Source: Rhodococcus opacus
GTDB lineage: Bacteria > Actinomycetota > Actinomycetes > Mycobacteriales > Mycobacteriaceae
DNA length: 64,000 nt
Direction: 5' to 3'
Assembly (NCBI RefSeq): GCF_012396235.1
Contig: NZ_JAAXPA010000003.1
Coordinates: 186,001 to 250,000, forward strand
Positions 63,356 to 64,000 of the stretch are shown piece by piece. The notes beneath the pieces were generated by a model. It was given only the letters and a program-made list of their open reading frames with translations, was not told the DNA's origin and did not search any database. Position 1 is the stretch's first letter, and each line of letters starts with the position of its first letter. The translations under genes and the position numbers were made by a program.

Positions 63356-64000
63356 TCACACTGCCGCGGTCGACGTCGTCGGCACGAACCGGATGCCCGG
63401 GCCCGTGTCGTTTGTGTTGGTTGCGGTCGGTCCGGCACCGGGGGCTGCCACCCGCACCTCGGGGATCCGCCGCGGCGACGGACCGATCGGCGGCGTGTCC
63501 CGCCACACCGGCTGCGCCTCCTGCAGTTCCAGGACGATGGAGATCAGCGACGCCTCGGACCACGGAACCCCGCCCAGTTGCACCCCGAACGGAATGCCGG
63601 TGGCCGCGGACCGGCCCACCGGGGTGCAGACGACCGGTGCTCCCGTGTAGTTGGCCCAGAAGTAGTTTTCCCGCGCACCGGCGAACACGCTCGAATCGGA
63701 GAGTGCGTCGCGCCGCACCCCGTTGGTGAGGGCGCCGGGACGCAGAATCGCATCCAGCCGGTGCTCGGCGAACATCCGGTTGTAGTCGTGCTGGAAGCGC
63801 AGGCGTGCGCGTTCGAGAGCGAAGTAGTCCGCGACAGGGAGGGCGAGGCTCGCCATCGCCGCGGTCGCGGCGATCGCCGACTCCGGACCGTACGCCGGGA
63901 GCCGGTCCGCGAACTGCCGGTGGTACGAGCCGAACTCGGCATAATCTCCGCTCAGCAGCCCCTTCGGGACGTCGGGCACGGTCACGTCGACGATCTCGCC
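63356..64000 (-). CDS. Amidase signature family protein, C-terminal part
   Basis: The frame runs off the right edge, so only about 215 C-terminal residues are visible. F-A-E-H-R-L-D-A-I-L-R-P, N-Y-T-G-A-P-V-V-C-T-P-V-G and G-I-P-F-G-V-Q-L-G are typical of the amidase signature C-terminal half; the Ser-Ser-Lys catalytic part lies outside the window. It is convergent with the response regulator, with a 10-nt gap. Confidence 0.85.
   Translation of the reverse strand, partial: GEIVDVTVPDVPKGLLSGDYAEFGSYHRQFADRLPAYGPESAIAATAAMASLALPVADYFALERARLRFQHDYNRMFAEHRLDAILRPGALTNGVRRDALSDSSVFAGARENYFWANYTGAPVVCTPVGRSAATGIPFGVQLGGVPWSEASLISIVLELQEAQPVWRDTPPIGPSPRRIPEVRVAAPGAGPTATNTNDTGPGIRFVPTTSTAAV

Overview
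The window is about 64 kb of high-GC, densely packed actinobacterial chromosome. An antigen-85-type mycolyltransferase, an MmpL-type transporter, DtxR/IdeR-type iron control, mycothiol-isomerase-like proteins and a deazaflavin oxidoreductase together point to a mycolic-acid-containing genus. Rhodococcus of the opacus/jostii type is my inference. Start codons are often GTG and many neighbours overlap by 4 nt. I see no insertion sequence, prophage, integrase or CRISPR array.

Layout. 0-5 kb: a catabolic-looking cluster with a LysR regulator, an MHS-family permease, a fumarylacetoacetate-hydrolase-fold enzyme, a D-2-hydroxyacid dehydrogenase and an SDR remnant that has lost its middle. 5-11.7 kb: a cation/proton antiporter, a drug-type MFS pump, a lipid-anchored serine hydrolase, an NmrA-like protein, a Ddn-like oxidoreductase, a methyltransferase whose 3' end looks frameshifted, and a small secreted protein. 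11.8-13.4 kb: a cytosine-5 DNA methyltransferase with its Vsr repair endonuclease and no restriction nuclease in view. 13.5-18.7 kb: housekeeping genes (tyrA, tadA and its partner, a CsbD stress protein, tRNA-Ser(CGA)). 18.7-25.4 kb: YceI protein, sterol-desaturase-like enzyme, VOC protein, Rrf2 regulator, then an IclR-associated Rieske oxygenase/reductase operon and a methyltransferase. 25.5-32.4 kb: an export block with a TetR regulator, an MMPL transporter and two ABC half-transporters that probably pair. 32.4-35.5 kb: a Tat-exported sulfatase and a secreted partner whose last codons are frameshifted.

35.6-41.3 kb carries three genes of one pathway: tgt, a queuosine-precursor (VUT/YhhQ-type) transporter and gluQ. 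They are interleaved with small Pro/Gly/Tyr-rich membrane proteins. 41.3-44.5 kb has three TetR regulators, each with a plausible palindromic operator, around a RibD-like reductase and a PlsC acyltransferase. 44.5-50 kb holds a secreted phosphoesterase, an AraC regulator with an MDMPI-like partner, a lipoprotein, a DUF1275 protein, the mycolyltransferase and tRNA-Ser(GGA). 50-60 kb holds the SRP RNA, an aminotransferase, a DUF1206 protein, a divergent siderophore-uptake pair (binding protein and Fes-like esterase) around an iron box, a HhH-GPD protein, amt and dnaX. 60-64 kb ends with a two-component system and a truncated amidase.

The most unusual signal is a set of long intergenic hairpins. 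Four different hairpin types each occur exactly twice, with the same length in both copies. In three of the types the arm differences are compensated so that pairing is kept. A second theme is three apparent single-base frameshifts, which are either recent decay or sequencing error.
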